Assembly: GCF_037392515.1 (NCBI RefSeq)
Contig: NW_027133906.1
Span: forward strand, 208,096-272,095
DNA: 64,000 nt
Reading direction: 5' to 3'
Origin: Haliotis asinina
Lineage: Eukaryota; Mollusca; Gastropoda; Lepetellida; Haliotidae
In this document: positions 1 through 10,459 of the stretch, piece by piece
Numbering within the stretch: position 1 is the first letter of the stretch
How the letters are laid out: each line of letters begins with the position of its first letter
The notes under the pieces: generated by a model
The model's input: only the letters and a program-made list of their open reading frames with translations
Told to the model about the DNA's origin: nothing
Databases searched by the model: none
Made by a program: the position numbers and the translations under genes

Positions 1-1100
1 TCGCGAAAGCTGTTGTGAAAAATGAAAGACATATGTTCTCACAATCTAATATCATTTAGTTCTGTCTCCTGCTTTGCCTAGTTTCCGAGTTACAATCCTT
101 GTTTTCATAGACGATTCTGTCAAACTCACTTGGTGTCGCTAGGATTTAATCCGTGTTAGGTGGTATGAACCTACACGTTATTTGTCATCATTCACTTGAT
201 GCTCAGTTAATGAATTTATAACAGGTATAATTAGTGGTAACGCCAGATAGATTACCAGACAAAGGTCCCCATTTGGCATTTCTTGTGTCTGGATCGATCA
301 AAGGATTAACTGATAACACGCTGATTGATTAATTAGTTTCATGCGGATTTAAATGCGGATTTGTCAAAAGGTAGTGTTTATGTATGCACAGTTACTAATC
401 TATACCGAATACACTCTGTCGTGTCTGTGTAAAAACAACACCCTTCTTTCAAAGGATTAACAGCAAATACATTGATTGCGCATTATTGGCTAACTAAATT
501 CCCTTTTTAAAATGCAATTGGTTACCAGGTGTGCTATCTTGGGTGACCAATGAGACTACAGTATACAGCAGTGTGAAAAACCTGAGACGATACATCACGT
601 TTTCGTATATTAGACTGTTAAAAGACACATCACTTGGGACATCTGCAGATGAATTATATATCACTCGTTTTTTGTGGATATTGATGGACACATTCTTCGA
701 ACAAGGTGATAGACGAACATTGCTCCTATAACTTGTTTTAACTTTTGCATTTTGTTTTTATTAAGTTGTCGTAGCTTTCAACAGAATCATTGTTTTCGCC
801 GTGAAGTTATAATGACACAGACGACATACACTAGGGCGTGCGTGCGAATTATGATTCATATAGGCAAACTATAAAATGTCTAGATATTACATTCCTGTTA
901 TACATTCGCAGATCGCTTCTTTTAGTTAAGTTTCAAATGCATACAAGTATGATTATGACGTAATTAGGATTCTGAGACCAAGTATACAGACGTATATTGA
1001 CAAGTGTCTACATACTGGTGAGTGAACGTTTACAAACCAAGAACATTTAGCAAGTGAAGAAATTCATCGCGCAGTATTTTCACTTCGACCCCGACCTCGC
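1..1100. other. AT-rich sequence, no gene seen
   Basis: I see no convincing gene here. The short open frames at about 494-731 overlap on opposite strands and have no splice sites or family motifs. Confidence 0.5.
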
Positions 1101-1104
1101 TTAT

Positions 1105-1410
1105 GTTATGTTACAAGTTATGTCATGCAAAATCCCTTTGGCCATGATACAAATGCATATTTATCTACTAGTAAAAAGTATTTTTTGATTTCCTAACTTG
1201 TTGAGAACAAATAATAATCTCAGAAATTCTAGCCCGTGACTTCACGATTTTCAAAAATGGTGGTGCCCTGTCTGAGGATGAATGCTATTTAAGTTTGTTT
1301 TCACCGACTTACAAAATCAAAATTACTTTTCACTGGTAGTAATATATGTATTTTGTTGATGGACATTGGGATTGTACATGACATTGCTTATAACATAACA
1401 ATTTCACTCT
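1105..1410. repeat. Dispersed ~320-bp repeat, copy 1
   Basis: This stretch matches 53,178-53,510 over most of its length. Shared words include 'gcaaaatcc(c)tttgg(t/c)catgat', 'ttatctacta', 'gtttgttttcaccgactta' and 'tgacattgcttataacata'. A partial third copy starts near 1,500 ('atgtaaaatccttttggtca'). Neither copy has a recognisable coding frame, so I take it as a non-autonomous mobile element or decayed transposon of unknown class. Confidence 0.6.
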
Positions 1411-2028
1411 TGGAAGCGAGGCGGGGGTCCATATAATATTACTGACGATAATATTGTCACTTCGACCACAACCTCGCTTCCGAGGATGACATCGTTATAT
1501 TCATGTAAAATCCTTTTGGTCAGCAAAGCAGTCTTGATTTTATAAACTCGATGAAACTTGAACTCCGTTTTCTATCCTGGGAGCGTGGTAGGGGGCGAAC
1601 CATCCGATGTAGTATATACCACAGGCTTCCACAACGCTCGCTTCGCACACACACAACCAATTTAAGCAGAAACTACGGGGTTCGGTGCAAATCAGTGCAT
1701 AGTGACACCATCACCTGACCCCAAGGAACAATTGACGGCAACACAACAATTCGGCATGGTTTTGGTGACGTCGCGAAATCAGCGAAATGACGCGCTTCCT
1801 ACGCATTTTCTATACATTTAACTGAAAACCGTTCCTTCTATGACGTCACTGTGGGGCTCTGGCGACAGAGTTACGTAACCTGTCTGCGGTTTCGTTTGAG
1901 GACGAGAGAGAAGCAGACGGCTATTTAGCAATTTTTAAGCGCTTGGTATTAATTATTCACAAGTATATTGTTTTTTTTAAAAAAAAATGGTGTTCCGTTT
2001 ATGACTAACCAGAAGTCTTTCATATGCA
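1411..2028. other. Intergenic sequence, partial R400 repeat
   Basis: It holds a fragment of the dispersed repeat near 1,490-1,560 and two 'cgcttccgaggatgac'-like words. No gene is seen. Confidence 0.4.
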
Positions 2029-2071
2029 GTGATAAAAGGAGTACCAAAAAGTGGAGTTTATTCGTTCATTC

Positions 2072-2203
2072 CAGATGACCAGACTCCAGATGACCAGACT
2101 CCAGATGGCCACTCTCCAGATGACCACACTCCAGATGACCACACTCCAGATAACCACACTCCAGATGACCACCCTCCAGATGACCACGCTCCAGATGACG
2201 ACA
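2072..2203 (+). repeat. 15-bp minisatellite (about 9 copies)
   Basis: Nine tandem copies of a 15-bp unit, 'ccagatgaccacact'. The period is a multiple of three, so it stays open and would encode Pro-Asp-Asp-His-Thr repeats inside a 92-codon frame at 2,029-2,307. No start context, splice site or flanking domain makes that frame a convincing gene. Confidence 0.75.
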
Positions 2204-2349
2204 TTACTGCAACTTCATGCTTCAGTACAATCATTACTTCAGCCTTCTTTCAGCAACAATTTCTGGTGACGTCTGTCACCCTTATAGCTGCGGAGATCCG
2301 GGGTTAATATATTGATATTCAGCAACCTATGCTTTTAGTACGACACATT

Positions 2350-2465
2350 TTCATGATGCTGATCACTGGATTGTCTGGTCCAGACGCAATTATTTACAAA
2401 TCGCCGCCCACAGCTGAAATATGGCTGACTGGGGCGTTAAACAACAATCAACTCAAGCAATCAAA
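2350..2465 (+). repeat. SINE2 fragment (3' half)
   Basis: It matches the 3' half of the family best seen at 57,613-57,886: 'gctgatcactggattgtctg', then 'tatttacaaatcgccgccc' and a decayed 'ctgactggggcgttaaac' tail. Confidence 0.65.
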
Positions 2466-2756
2466 TCTGTTTATGTGTGAAAGATGAAACAAGAGAAAAC
2501 AAGCGAACAAACAAATGTGGTACATTACAATTCAGCAGAGGCTATTTGTTTGCAGATGAAGTTTATGATCGTCAGTACATCTTCACAGAATATTAGACAT
2601 TTATTGCTCAAAGTTGTCGAGATCCTATCAACTCAACAAAGCACATTGGTCATGGAAAATGTAACAAAAATAATATTGGTATAGAATGTGTTTTACTAAA
2701 CAATATGTAGTTGGTAAGATGGATTCATTGGGCCTGGTTCACAACAATTGAAGCCA

Positions 2757-2825
2757 AGAAATCAGAAATAAATCAAGAAATCAGAAATAAATCAAGAAAT
2801 CAGAAATAAATCAAGAAATCAAGCA
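2757..2825. repeat. 19-bp tandem repeat
   Basis: About 3.5 copies of 'aagaaatcagaaataaatc'. Confidence 0.85.
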
Positions 2826-2829
2826 TAAG

Positions 2830-3740
2830 AAACGCAACTGGCTTTTGTCCAGTTTTGAAATAGAAACGTAAACATGAACGCGTATTTTTATGACAATTCA
2901 ATTTTCGCAAATTTTATATCTTTTACGAGCCTTCTTTACTCTTAGGCCTACATAAAGTTTTACACTGTTTGTTTTTTGAGACGACCTGTATGGCTATTAA
3001 TCATTTTTAAGAAATAAGACAGGACTATATCATAGCAATTTCTGGAACCCGTTTTGCAGGTTTGACTAACTGACAGAAACATTTCGTCTTAATTTCTTTC
3101 ACTTGTTTCAACGTTTTAGTCCAAACATTTCAGAAACACACACAAACATAAATTGGAAAAAATATTTAAAAAACCATAAAAAGAACGAAAATTACCTATC
3201 GTACTTGTTAAACATTTAACAAAATTAATGCCTAATTTGCTAGTGAATTAATTACATGTAATGACAAACGTGGAGGAGGGGTAATCTCTTCGGTTCTAGT
3301 CAGATATGCGAACGGCGCCACAGCGTTAAAAAGACAACAGATATAATAATTCAGTGCAGAGTATCTATTGTTCATTTTGCAAAGGGTCTATTTTTTCCGA
3401 CCCACAATTGTATACTGGAGCTTTTAAATGTCAGATTATGATGAGAGGGCCACATCAAAGAAATTAGTTGCTCGTTTCAAGAATGTTTTTTGTTGGTAGA
3501 TAATTTGGTAATAATTTGAACAACATTTAAGAGTTGCAGCAGCCCCGTGAAGACCCTGACTAGAATATGTGTTTAGTAGCTCATGCTTGCCATAACGACT
3601 GACAGGATCGAGTGGTCTGGCAATAATTGCAGACCTGGTTTATTTACAGAACAGAAAAAGGAATGCAAGATTCGTAAAACCGAAATCTCATAAACGTAAC
3701 ATTTATGTTCATTTTTATGTCTAAGATTTAGAAAATGTGT
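2830..3740. other. AT-rich sequence, no gene seen
   Basis: No convincing open frame. A short fragment of the SINE2 middle section may lie at 3,575-3,650 ('gctcatgcttgccataacga ... tttatttacag'). Confidence 0.4.
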
Positions 3741-4740
3741 TGCTGTTCAGTATGTGTGTATGTGTATATATATGTCATCGATGCTTATAAGACATCTATG
3801 ATCATGATGTCAGTCACATGTCAATGCTATCTGCAGTGAATGCTGTTCAGTATGTGTGTATGTGTATATATATGTCATCGATGCTTATAAGACATCTATG
3901 ATCACGATGTCAGTCACATGTCAATGCTATCTGCAGTGAATGCTGTTCAGTATGTGTGTATGTGTATATATATGCCACCGATGCTTATAAGACATCTATG
4001 ATCATGATGTCAGTCACATGTCAATGCTATCTGCAGTGAATGCTGTTCAGTATGTGTGTATGTGTATATATATGCCATCGATGCTTATAAGACATCTACG
4101 ATCATGATGTCAGTCACATGTCAATGCTATCTGCAGTGAATGCTGTTCAGTATGTGTGTATGTGTATATATATGTCATCGATGCTTATAAGACATCTATG
4201 ATCACGATGTCAGTCACATGTCAATGCTATCTGCAGTGAATGCTGTTCAGTATGTGTGTATGTGTATATATATGCCACCGATGCTTATAAGACATCTATG
4301 ATCATGATGTCAGTCACATGTCAATGCTATCTGCAGTGAATGCTGTTCAGTATGTGTGTATGTGTATATATATGCCATCGATGCTTATAAGACATCTACG
4401 ATCATGATGTCAATCACATGTCAATGCTATCTGCAGTGAATGCTGTTCAGTATGTGTGTATGTGTATATATATGTCATCGATGCTTATATGTCATCTATG
4501 ATCATGATGTCAATCACATGTCAATGCTATCTGCAGTGAATGCTGTTCAGTATGTGTGTATGTGTATATATATGTCATCGATGCTTATAAGACATCTATG
4601 ATCATGATGTCAGTCACATGTCAATGCTATCTGCAGTGAATGCTGTTCAGTATGTGTGTATGTGTATATATATGTCATCGATGCTTATAAGACATCTACG
4701 ATCATGATGTCAATCACATGTCAATGCTATCTGCAGTGAA
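3741..4740. repeat. Tandem array, 10 x 100 bp
   Basis: Ten copies of an exactly 100-bp unit beginning 'tgctgttcagtatgtgtgta' and ending 'gctatctgcagtgaa'. Copies differ at only a few sites (gtcatcg/gccaccg/gccatcg; ctatgatc/ctacgatc; atcatg/atcacg). Copies 2-4 and 5-7 show the same order of variants, so a 300-bp block was duplicated. Near identity implies recent expansion or homogenisation. Confidence 0.97.
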
Positions 4741-4764
4741 TGCATTGCCGTAGCCAACAAAATT

Positions 4765-4880
4765 ACCATGAATACCAGATGAGTTCGGCTTTCCCAGCGG
4801 GGTACCCTGAAATGTTACCGAAATAATAAAAGAGCGCTCAGCCAATCAGAAATCGACATGTATGTATGAGGTAAGCTAAC
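4765..4880 (+). repeat. CCAAT-bearing dispersed repeat, copy 1
   Basis: Begins 'ataccagatgagttcggct', contains 'cagccaatcagaaatcgaca' and ends 'gtatgaggtaag'. The same order of words occurs twice at 34,165-34,580. It abuts the end of the 100-bp array. Confidence 0.65.
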
Positions 4881-4884
4881 ATAT

Positions 4885-6780
4885 ATTATACAGCAGGATT
4901 GCTGGATAGTAAACCAGTGCTGTGTTTTTCGATTCTGGGACCCAGAGTAGGGGCTATGGGCACTGTATGTTCAGTATTTTCTCTTGTTCCTGTCTAAGAG
5001 CGTCCTGTTGCACTTTATATGTTTTCGTGCGTCAGGACATTGTTTTGACCTTTACGCTAACACAACGGATCGCTTGGTGTTGATCACATTCGTAACAATA
5101 AATATGGCATAGCAGGTGAATGAATTATGTTATCACGATTTTTCACAGGGCATGAAAAACTTCGCTTGACGTGAAAAACATCATATCGTAATGTGAAAAA
5201 AATTATTGCGTTACGTGAAAAAACTTTTGTACGTCACTCAGTGACAGATACATCTTATTTCACTAGACACATGAAACATAGCCATTTTTCCGAGTTCGTA
5301 CCATTCATGACAGTTATTCGCAAACCGCAAACGAGATCGATCCAAGGTAGCAGAATGTCCACCACGTATTTCATCAAATAGCTTCGAAATGAGAAACTAA
5401 GCTATAATTCTGAGCTTCAGATCTTTGAAAAAGTGTAGTGCGCTTAAACCAGATTCTATAATGAATTACATATGCGTTGCAGTTGTATAAACGACAAGAC
5501 TTACTTCATGAACACCTGGTGTCATCACTGATTTTTCAGTGAGTCAGTAACGTGATTCACAGTTTGTTTTCCGTTTCACTTCAGAAGGAAATGGATTCTT
5601 AGGATAGTTAAGACTGGATATGGCTTTGCGTCCACGCTCTGTGTTGGCCTATACGCTAACACCGGATGTCATCGGTGATTATCAGAGCGGCAGTCACTTG
5701 ATTCACACTTTTGTTTCCCTTTCATCAGTAATTGTAGGTCATTCGTTGATACATTCTTCGTACCTGTTTTACTTCTAATATGTTTTCGAATCTGTAGACA
5801 TTCTCGAGACATTCGAGAATGATTATTTTCTGGTTTTGATGTCTTAATATGTTAAAATGCATTGACGTTTATTTAAATGTTTAACGAAGAAAACGTGTAG
5901 CGATGTTATAATATTTCCTTGATCATTATGTGTTGATTAGTAATTGAATTATGTTAATATTTTCTGGTTTACGAATAGACATGCAACCGCCAGGTTTCAA
6001 ATTTCAAAATGTGAATATATTCCTCTGTGAGTTGTATAATAGTAGGGGCACTCAAATGGCTTCCGAAAGTCAATAACTCTGTAAGAATAGTTACAGAACA
6101 AGAAAGAAACAACGAAAACGGCTTAACAATGATGTAATCCAAAAACCAAAGAAAAAATATTAAAAAAAACAAAACCCAAAGCAAGTACACGACGAACAAA
6201 GGTAATTAACGATTGATAAAATGATCATTTAATAACACACAAACTATTTAGCTGTCAGGCCGTGTCATCCTAAATAACCTCTCCCCCATCCCCTAATACG
6301 ACCCTCCCGTTGATCTACCTCCCCATCCTCTGGCTCGGCGGCAACATGCAGGTGCGTGCGGTGTGTGCTTGTTAACAACCAATACATCCTTCATTAAAGA
6401 TCATGTCCTGCGATGAGGTACGCTTAATCCCACACGGCACTATGCGGGTTGTGGTTTTGTGTTAACGATGGGTAATTTCCAAAGTTCAAATGGATATTAG
6501 TGATCCTGGAAAGTTCATATACGTCAGCTAGGTGATGTAAATCAGCAGGAATATACCCGCTGCAATATTCATCACCGTGTGAAGTTGTAACTGCCATGGT
6601 ATTGTCTCGGTGTGAACACGAGGTCAAGATTTATTGTAGTATTCGCTGACTTGAAAATAGGGAAATTTATTTTAAAATACGGCAAAATGTTTCTCCTGTC
6701 AAACATTTTCGTTTAATTTTTAAGAATTCTTTTAGTGATTTAATAAAGCTATAAAAGAGGGAAGTTGATGATGTTGTTTA
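4885..6780. other. Intergenic sequence, no gene seen
   Basis: A run of short degenerate repeats 'cgt(a)acgtgaaaaa' lies at 5,150-5,235. Open frames at 5,193-5,381, 5,969-6,199 and 6,424-6,627 have no family motif. No gene is seen. Confidence 0.4.
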
Positions 6781-6794
6781 CATCAACAACATCC

Positions 6795-7024
6795 TACATA
6801 TGGACTGGCCGGCAAGGTCGCCTGATCTTAATCCCACTGACCATGCTTGGGACAACGTTGTTGTGTTTCCCATCTCCTTGTTCAGCCCCAGACTCTGGAA
6901 GACCTTGAGTAGACGTTAGAGAGAGAACGGCAGAACATTCCACCACAGTAACAGGTTCGTTTGGTCAATGCAAACAAGTGTAGAAGCTTACATTCGTGCT
7001 CATGGTCGTCACACGCGTTACTGA
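6795..7024 (+). pseudogene. Tc1/mariner transposase C-terminal fragment
   Basis: A decayed end of a Tc1/mariner (DDE) transposase. The translated block HMDWPARSPDLNPTDHAWDN near 6,797-6,856 is the hallmark stretch around the third catalytic acid of Tc1-like enzymes (W-P-A-x-S-P-D-L-N-P-x-E). The block SMQTSVEAYIRAHGRHTRY, followed by a stop at 7,022-7,024, matches the usual C-terminus. The two blocks are in different frames, and the usual E of 'NPIEHxW' is D here. No N-terminal half or terminal inverted repeats are seen nearby, so it is an inactive remnant. Confidence 0.85.
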
Positions 7025-7242
7025 ACACTACTTCACTGCCCAAAACCGACTTGAACTTTAATGTCTACATTTTGCTCCATTAGTGCACCACATTTTGCAC
7101 GGCTGTTTCACGAGCACCTGCTTTTGATGGTTTCTAAATCTGTTACTGTTCTATACTATTTCATTTCATTTTGTAAACAGTGAGTGCATGTTTCACCTTT
7201 CTATGGCATCATTCAGTAACAGGCAATTTCAGTGAAAGAAAA

Positions 7243-7487
7243 GACTCGTGAGGGTCCGGGATAGAATAGGCCTTCAGCAACCCATGCTTGCCCTAAAAGG
7301 CCACTATGCTTGTCCTGCTAATGGGTTTAGGGGACACAGGTCATCGGGTTCCACTTGCGCAGATCGATGCTCATGCTGTTGGTTACTGTATTGTCTGGTC
7401 CAGACTCCAGTATTTACTGACCGCCGCCATATAGCTGGAATATTGCTGAGTGCCGCGTAAAACTAAACTCACTCACTCAATCACTAA
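7243..7487 (+). repeat. SINE2 copy
   Basis: Starts 'gtgagggtccgggatagaat' and runs through 'cagcaacccatgcttgccct', 'gcgcagatcgatgctcatgc' and 'attgtctggtccagactcc' to 'gctggaatattgctgagtgc' and the tail 'cgtaaaactaaactcactca'. Nearly full length. Confidence 0.85.
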
Positions 7488-7827
7488 AAAGGTCAAATTA
7501 GTGTTGCTTAACGTTTTGTGAGGAGTATGACGACGTCTAGAAAGAACTATTTCCATAGAGGGAAAGTGTTTTACATGGTTTTCATACTTAGGAATGTTAG
7601 GAAAGCCTAGTGCTGTTATTTCTGGATCAAACACTGTCTATCAATCGCTTCCACTATGTTCTGGATGCTTTGAATATGTCCCCATCATTTCAATTTTGTT
7701 TTAAAATTTCAAGTGTCTTTTCTTGTTTCTTCAAATTTCTTTTAAACAAGCATAAAAATTCGATTATTTGCTTTCTGTTGTCTCAGATGACATAATCTCA
7801 TCATGATACAGCCCCCAAAACCATGGA

Positions 7828-7975
7828 TGATCTTGGGTGGCCTAGTGGTAAAAGCGTTTGCTCGTCACACCGAAGATCCGGGTTCGATTCCCTACGTAGG
7901 TTCAATATGTGAAGTCCATTTCTGATGTCTCCTGATGTTGGAATAATGCTGAAAGCACACTCGCTCACTCACTTG
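7828..7975 (+). repeat. SINE1 copy (tRNA-derived)
   Basis: The tRNA-like head has an A-box-like 'tggcctagtggt' and a B-box 'gggttcgattcc', about 36 bp apart. It is followed by 'cccatttctgatgtc'-type body and a 'gctcactcact' tail. Internal Pol III boxes are expected of tRNA-derived SINEs; the head does not fold into an intact tRNA. Confidence 0.85.
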
Positions 7976-8289
7976 GACGATCTGTTATTGTACTCGTCTG
8001 TTGCACACGGCTCTCCACAGTGTGTATTGTCTGACGATTAGAGCACGTGAGCTGCTTCAATGGGTTCTCAAGCGTAGAGCCTTTCCACGACACGCTGTCG
8101 TTACTGAATTGTGTGTCGTCTTTTCAATGACCTTGTAATTTGTGATGCATTTCCTGTTTAACAATGTTCGTGCATTGCATGATTACAAGACTCGATGCCC
8201 GTTTAAATTTGTTTTTCAAGCTTTGTAACACATTTTTTCACGTTTCCTGTCACAACAGTTTTTCAAACAAGCTATATGTTATTGCTGTT

Positions 8290-8447
8290 TTAGGTAGACC
8301 AGTGGATAAAGCATTTGCTCATAGCGAAAAAGACCCAGGTTAGATTCCCTAAATGGGTAGAATGAGTGAAACCCATTTCTGGTGTCTTCCGCCGCGATAT
8401 TGCTAGAATATTGCTGAAATCGGTCTAACATCACACTCACCTATCGC
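8290..8447 (+). repeat. SINE1 copy
   Basis: A decayed tRNA-like head ('aggtagaccagtggataaag ... ccaggttagattccc'), then 'cccatttctggtgtcttccg', 'gatattgctagaatattgct' and a short CACTCAC tail. Confidence 0.8.
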
Positions 8448-8649
8448 TGTGTGTATGACATAAGAGGAAAATAGTAACAGGCACCCCTCAACTCTTACAT
8501 GTATTATGTGTGTCAGTTCTTTTGGTATTATTTGAATATACATATCACCCTCGTGAATTATCGGAAGATGTAAGAAGCCAAACAACAGACAATGGGAGAT
8601 TCTTATTACAGTCGAAAAGATTATGCATTGAGTGTACAAAAATAACTGA

Positions 8650-8752
8650 AAAAAAAACGTAAACAAAAATATGAAAATAACCCCCACCCCAACCCCAACC
8701 CACCCTTGCAAAAAAACAAACAAAAACAAAACAAAAACAAAAAAAACCCCGC

Positions 8753-8785
<33 letters not shown>

Positions 8786-8802
8786 AAAACAAACAAATAC
8801 CT
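8650..8802. repeat. A-rich low-complexity tract
   Basis: Runs of 'acaaaaacaaaac'. It produces overlapping Phe/Cys-rich frames on the minus strand that are not genes. Confidence 0.9.
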
Positions 8803-8814
8803 TTGCTTGGTTTG

Positions 8815-8930
8815 TCTCAACCCTACTGCAGCTGTATGGAAGCGTTAAGTAAGTATTCGAATCTAGACCATGCGATCCAGTGATCAACAGCATGAGCATC
8901 GATCTACGCAGTTCGTTTCTATGTTCGTTT
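8815..8930 (-). repeat. SINE2 fragment
   Basis: Reads 'cagctgtatggaagcgttaa', 'gtattcgaatctagaccatg', 'cagtgatcaacagcatgagc' and 'atcgatctacgcag', the complement of the SINE2 3' half. Confidence 0.7.
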
Positions 8931-9227
8931 CAACACACCATCTAAATGTTGCTAAAACGGAAAACAAAAATGAAGAAGAAGAAGAAGGAGCATCAAAACA
9001 CGAATAATGAACCCACTTGAAACATTCTTCCAAATGTACTTTGGAAAACTGGCTACTGTAGATCTATCATAAAGGTCTAGGAACAAACTCAAATTACAGC
9101 TGTGGATTTTACATGGAAACTACGAAATACGGTATTTTTCACATGATTAACACAGATAAATGCATATCCAAGCTTGGACAGATTATTTTGGAATGACATA
9201 ATTAGTATAGGACCCAGTGATAATGCC

Positions 9228-9440
9228 AACCACGCAGTCTCTTCTGCATAGATCCGTGAAGATCCGGGTAGAACAGTCTTTCACAACCCAAGCTTGTCAT
9301 AAAATGCAACTACGATTGCCGGATCGGTTTGACTTGATCGACACATGTCATCGGTGCCCCACTGCACAGATCAATGCTCATGCTGTTGATCACTGGATTG
9401 TCTGGTCCAGCCTCGATTATTTAAAGCCCCCCGCTGTATG
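9228..9440 (+). repeat. SINE2 copy, tail replaced by microsatellite
   Basis: From 'gtgaagatccgggtagaaca' to 'ggattgtctggtccagcctc', then 'gattatttaaagccccccgc'. The usual tail is missing and a (TATG)n run follows. Confidence 0.75.
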
Positions 9441-9582
9441 TATGTATGTATGTGTGTGTGTGCGTGCGTGCGTACGTGCAGGCATGCATGCATGCAGACT
9501 TGTATGTATGTATGTATGTATGTATGTATGTATGTATGTATGTATGTATGTATGTATGTATGTATGTATGTATGTATGTATA
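9433..9582. repeat. (TATG)n microsatellite
   Basis: A long tetranucleotide run interrupted once by 'tgtgtgtgcgtgcgtg' and 'caggcatgcatgcatgc'. Confidence 0.97.
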
Positions 9583-10254
9583 ATTATATTATTACATAAT
9601 TGAGAAATTTTCAGTTGGACTGATAAAACTAAAATGAACTAAGACTGAACTCACCCACATATTTTAGACGGTTCAATTTCAATTTTTACAATACTTTCCT
9701 TGTACTGACAAACCGTCATATACTCCATCCAGGTTATATCGTGGACTGTTTCTCACTGGAGGTATCAAGCGTGAAACGTATTAATAGTACAATCATTCAA
9801 AACAATTTTTTCTCCAAATGTTCTTGAAGGCAACACAAAACCCAAACCGTGACTAATACTTGAGACCCTGGTTTGAATTTGTGAAATTCAGAATGCGTAT
9901 TTTCTTTAGACGCTCAAATCTATTGATCAGCTCAAATTAAAGACGCACATTAAGATTATATGTTAAGCCATCAAATTCCATTGACCCAGTATTATTATAG
10001 GGTATTTATGAAGCGCACATATCCAGGCAACTATTGCTTGCTGAAATCGCTGACATTTATTTCCCCCGATCATTGGATGACAATCTCAACAGTTGCTTGC
10101 AAAGCAACATTTGTCCTTTTTCTGTTTACACATAGCAATATCAGTCGCCCAAACGTAGCCATATTTAGCAATATTTGCATCAATTTCAAGTGTCGAATGA
10201 TTCTACAGGGTATAAAGAAAGACTAGGCATGATATAATACATATGGACGAGAAA

Positions 10255-10455
10255 TATGACACGATTAACAGCTGAAGAGAGCCACTGGAATGGCGCAGAT
10301 GGGGTCGACATACAATGCTGTAGCCAACGCCGTCGGATGCCACAAGACTGCAGCGCTACAGTGAAACTGAGGTGATCGTGGACAGACCAAGAAGTGGGGG
10401 GCCACATCTCACAAAGCCAGCTGAAGATAGGTACCTCCGTCATTGTGGAAGATGG
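10255..10455 (+). pseudogene. Tc1/mariner transposase N-terminal fragment
   Basis: A decayed N-terminal helix-turn-helix region. The order MTRLTAEE, then GMAQMGSTYNAVANAVGCHK, then RYSETEVIVDRPRSGGPHLT and KPAEDRYLR matches Tc1-like DNA-binding domains and their GRPR-type linker (here DRPRSGG). These blocks lie in three frames, so at least two frameshifts have occurred. No catalytic domain follows. It is 3.2 kb from the C-terminal fragment at 6.8 kb and not obviously from the same copy. Confidence 0.8.
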
Positions 10456-10459
10456 GTAT

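Noticed and set aside
3741-4740. CRISPR-like regular repeats
   Set aside because: Direct 100-bp tandem units without unique spacers in an animal genome; it is a satellite.
7828-7905. tRNA-gene-like A and B boxes here and at 17.9, 18.1, 32.1, 35.1 and 38.2 kb
   Set aside because: They are SINE heads followed by SINE bodies, and no cloverleaf closes.
8403-8899. Phe/Cys/Val-rich minus-strand frames of 90-129 codons
   Set aside because: Produced by an A-rich low-complexity tract and SINE sequence; three overlapping frames are open.
9217-9603. 128-codon plus frame ending in CMYVCMYV repeats
   Set aside because: A SINE2 copy plus a (TATG)n microsatellite.
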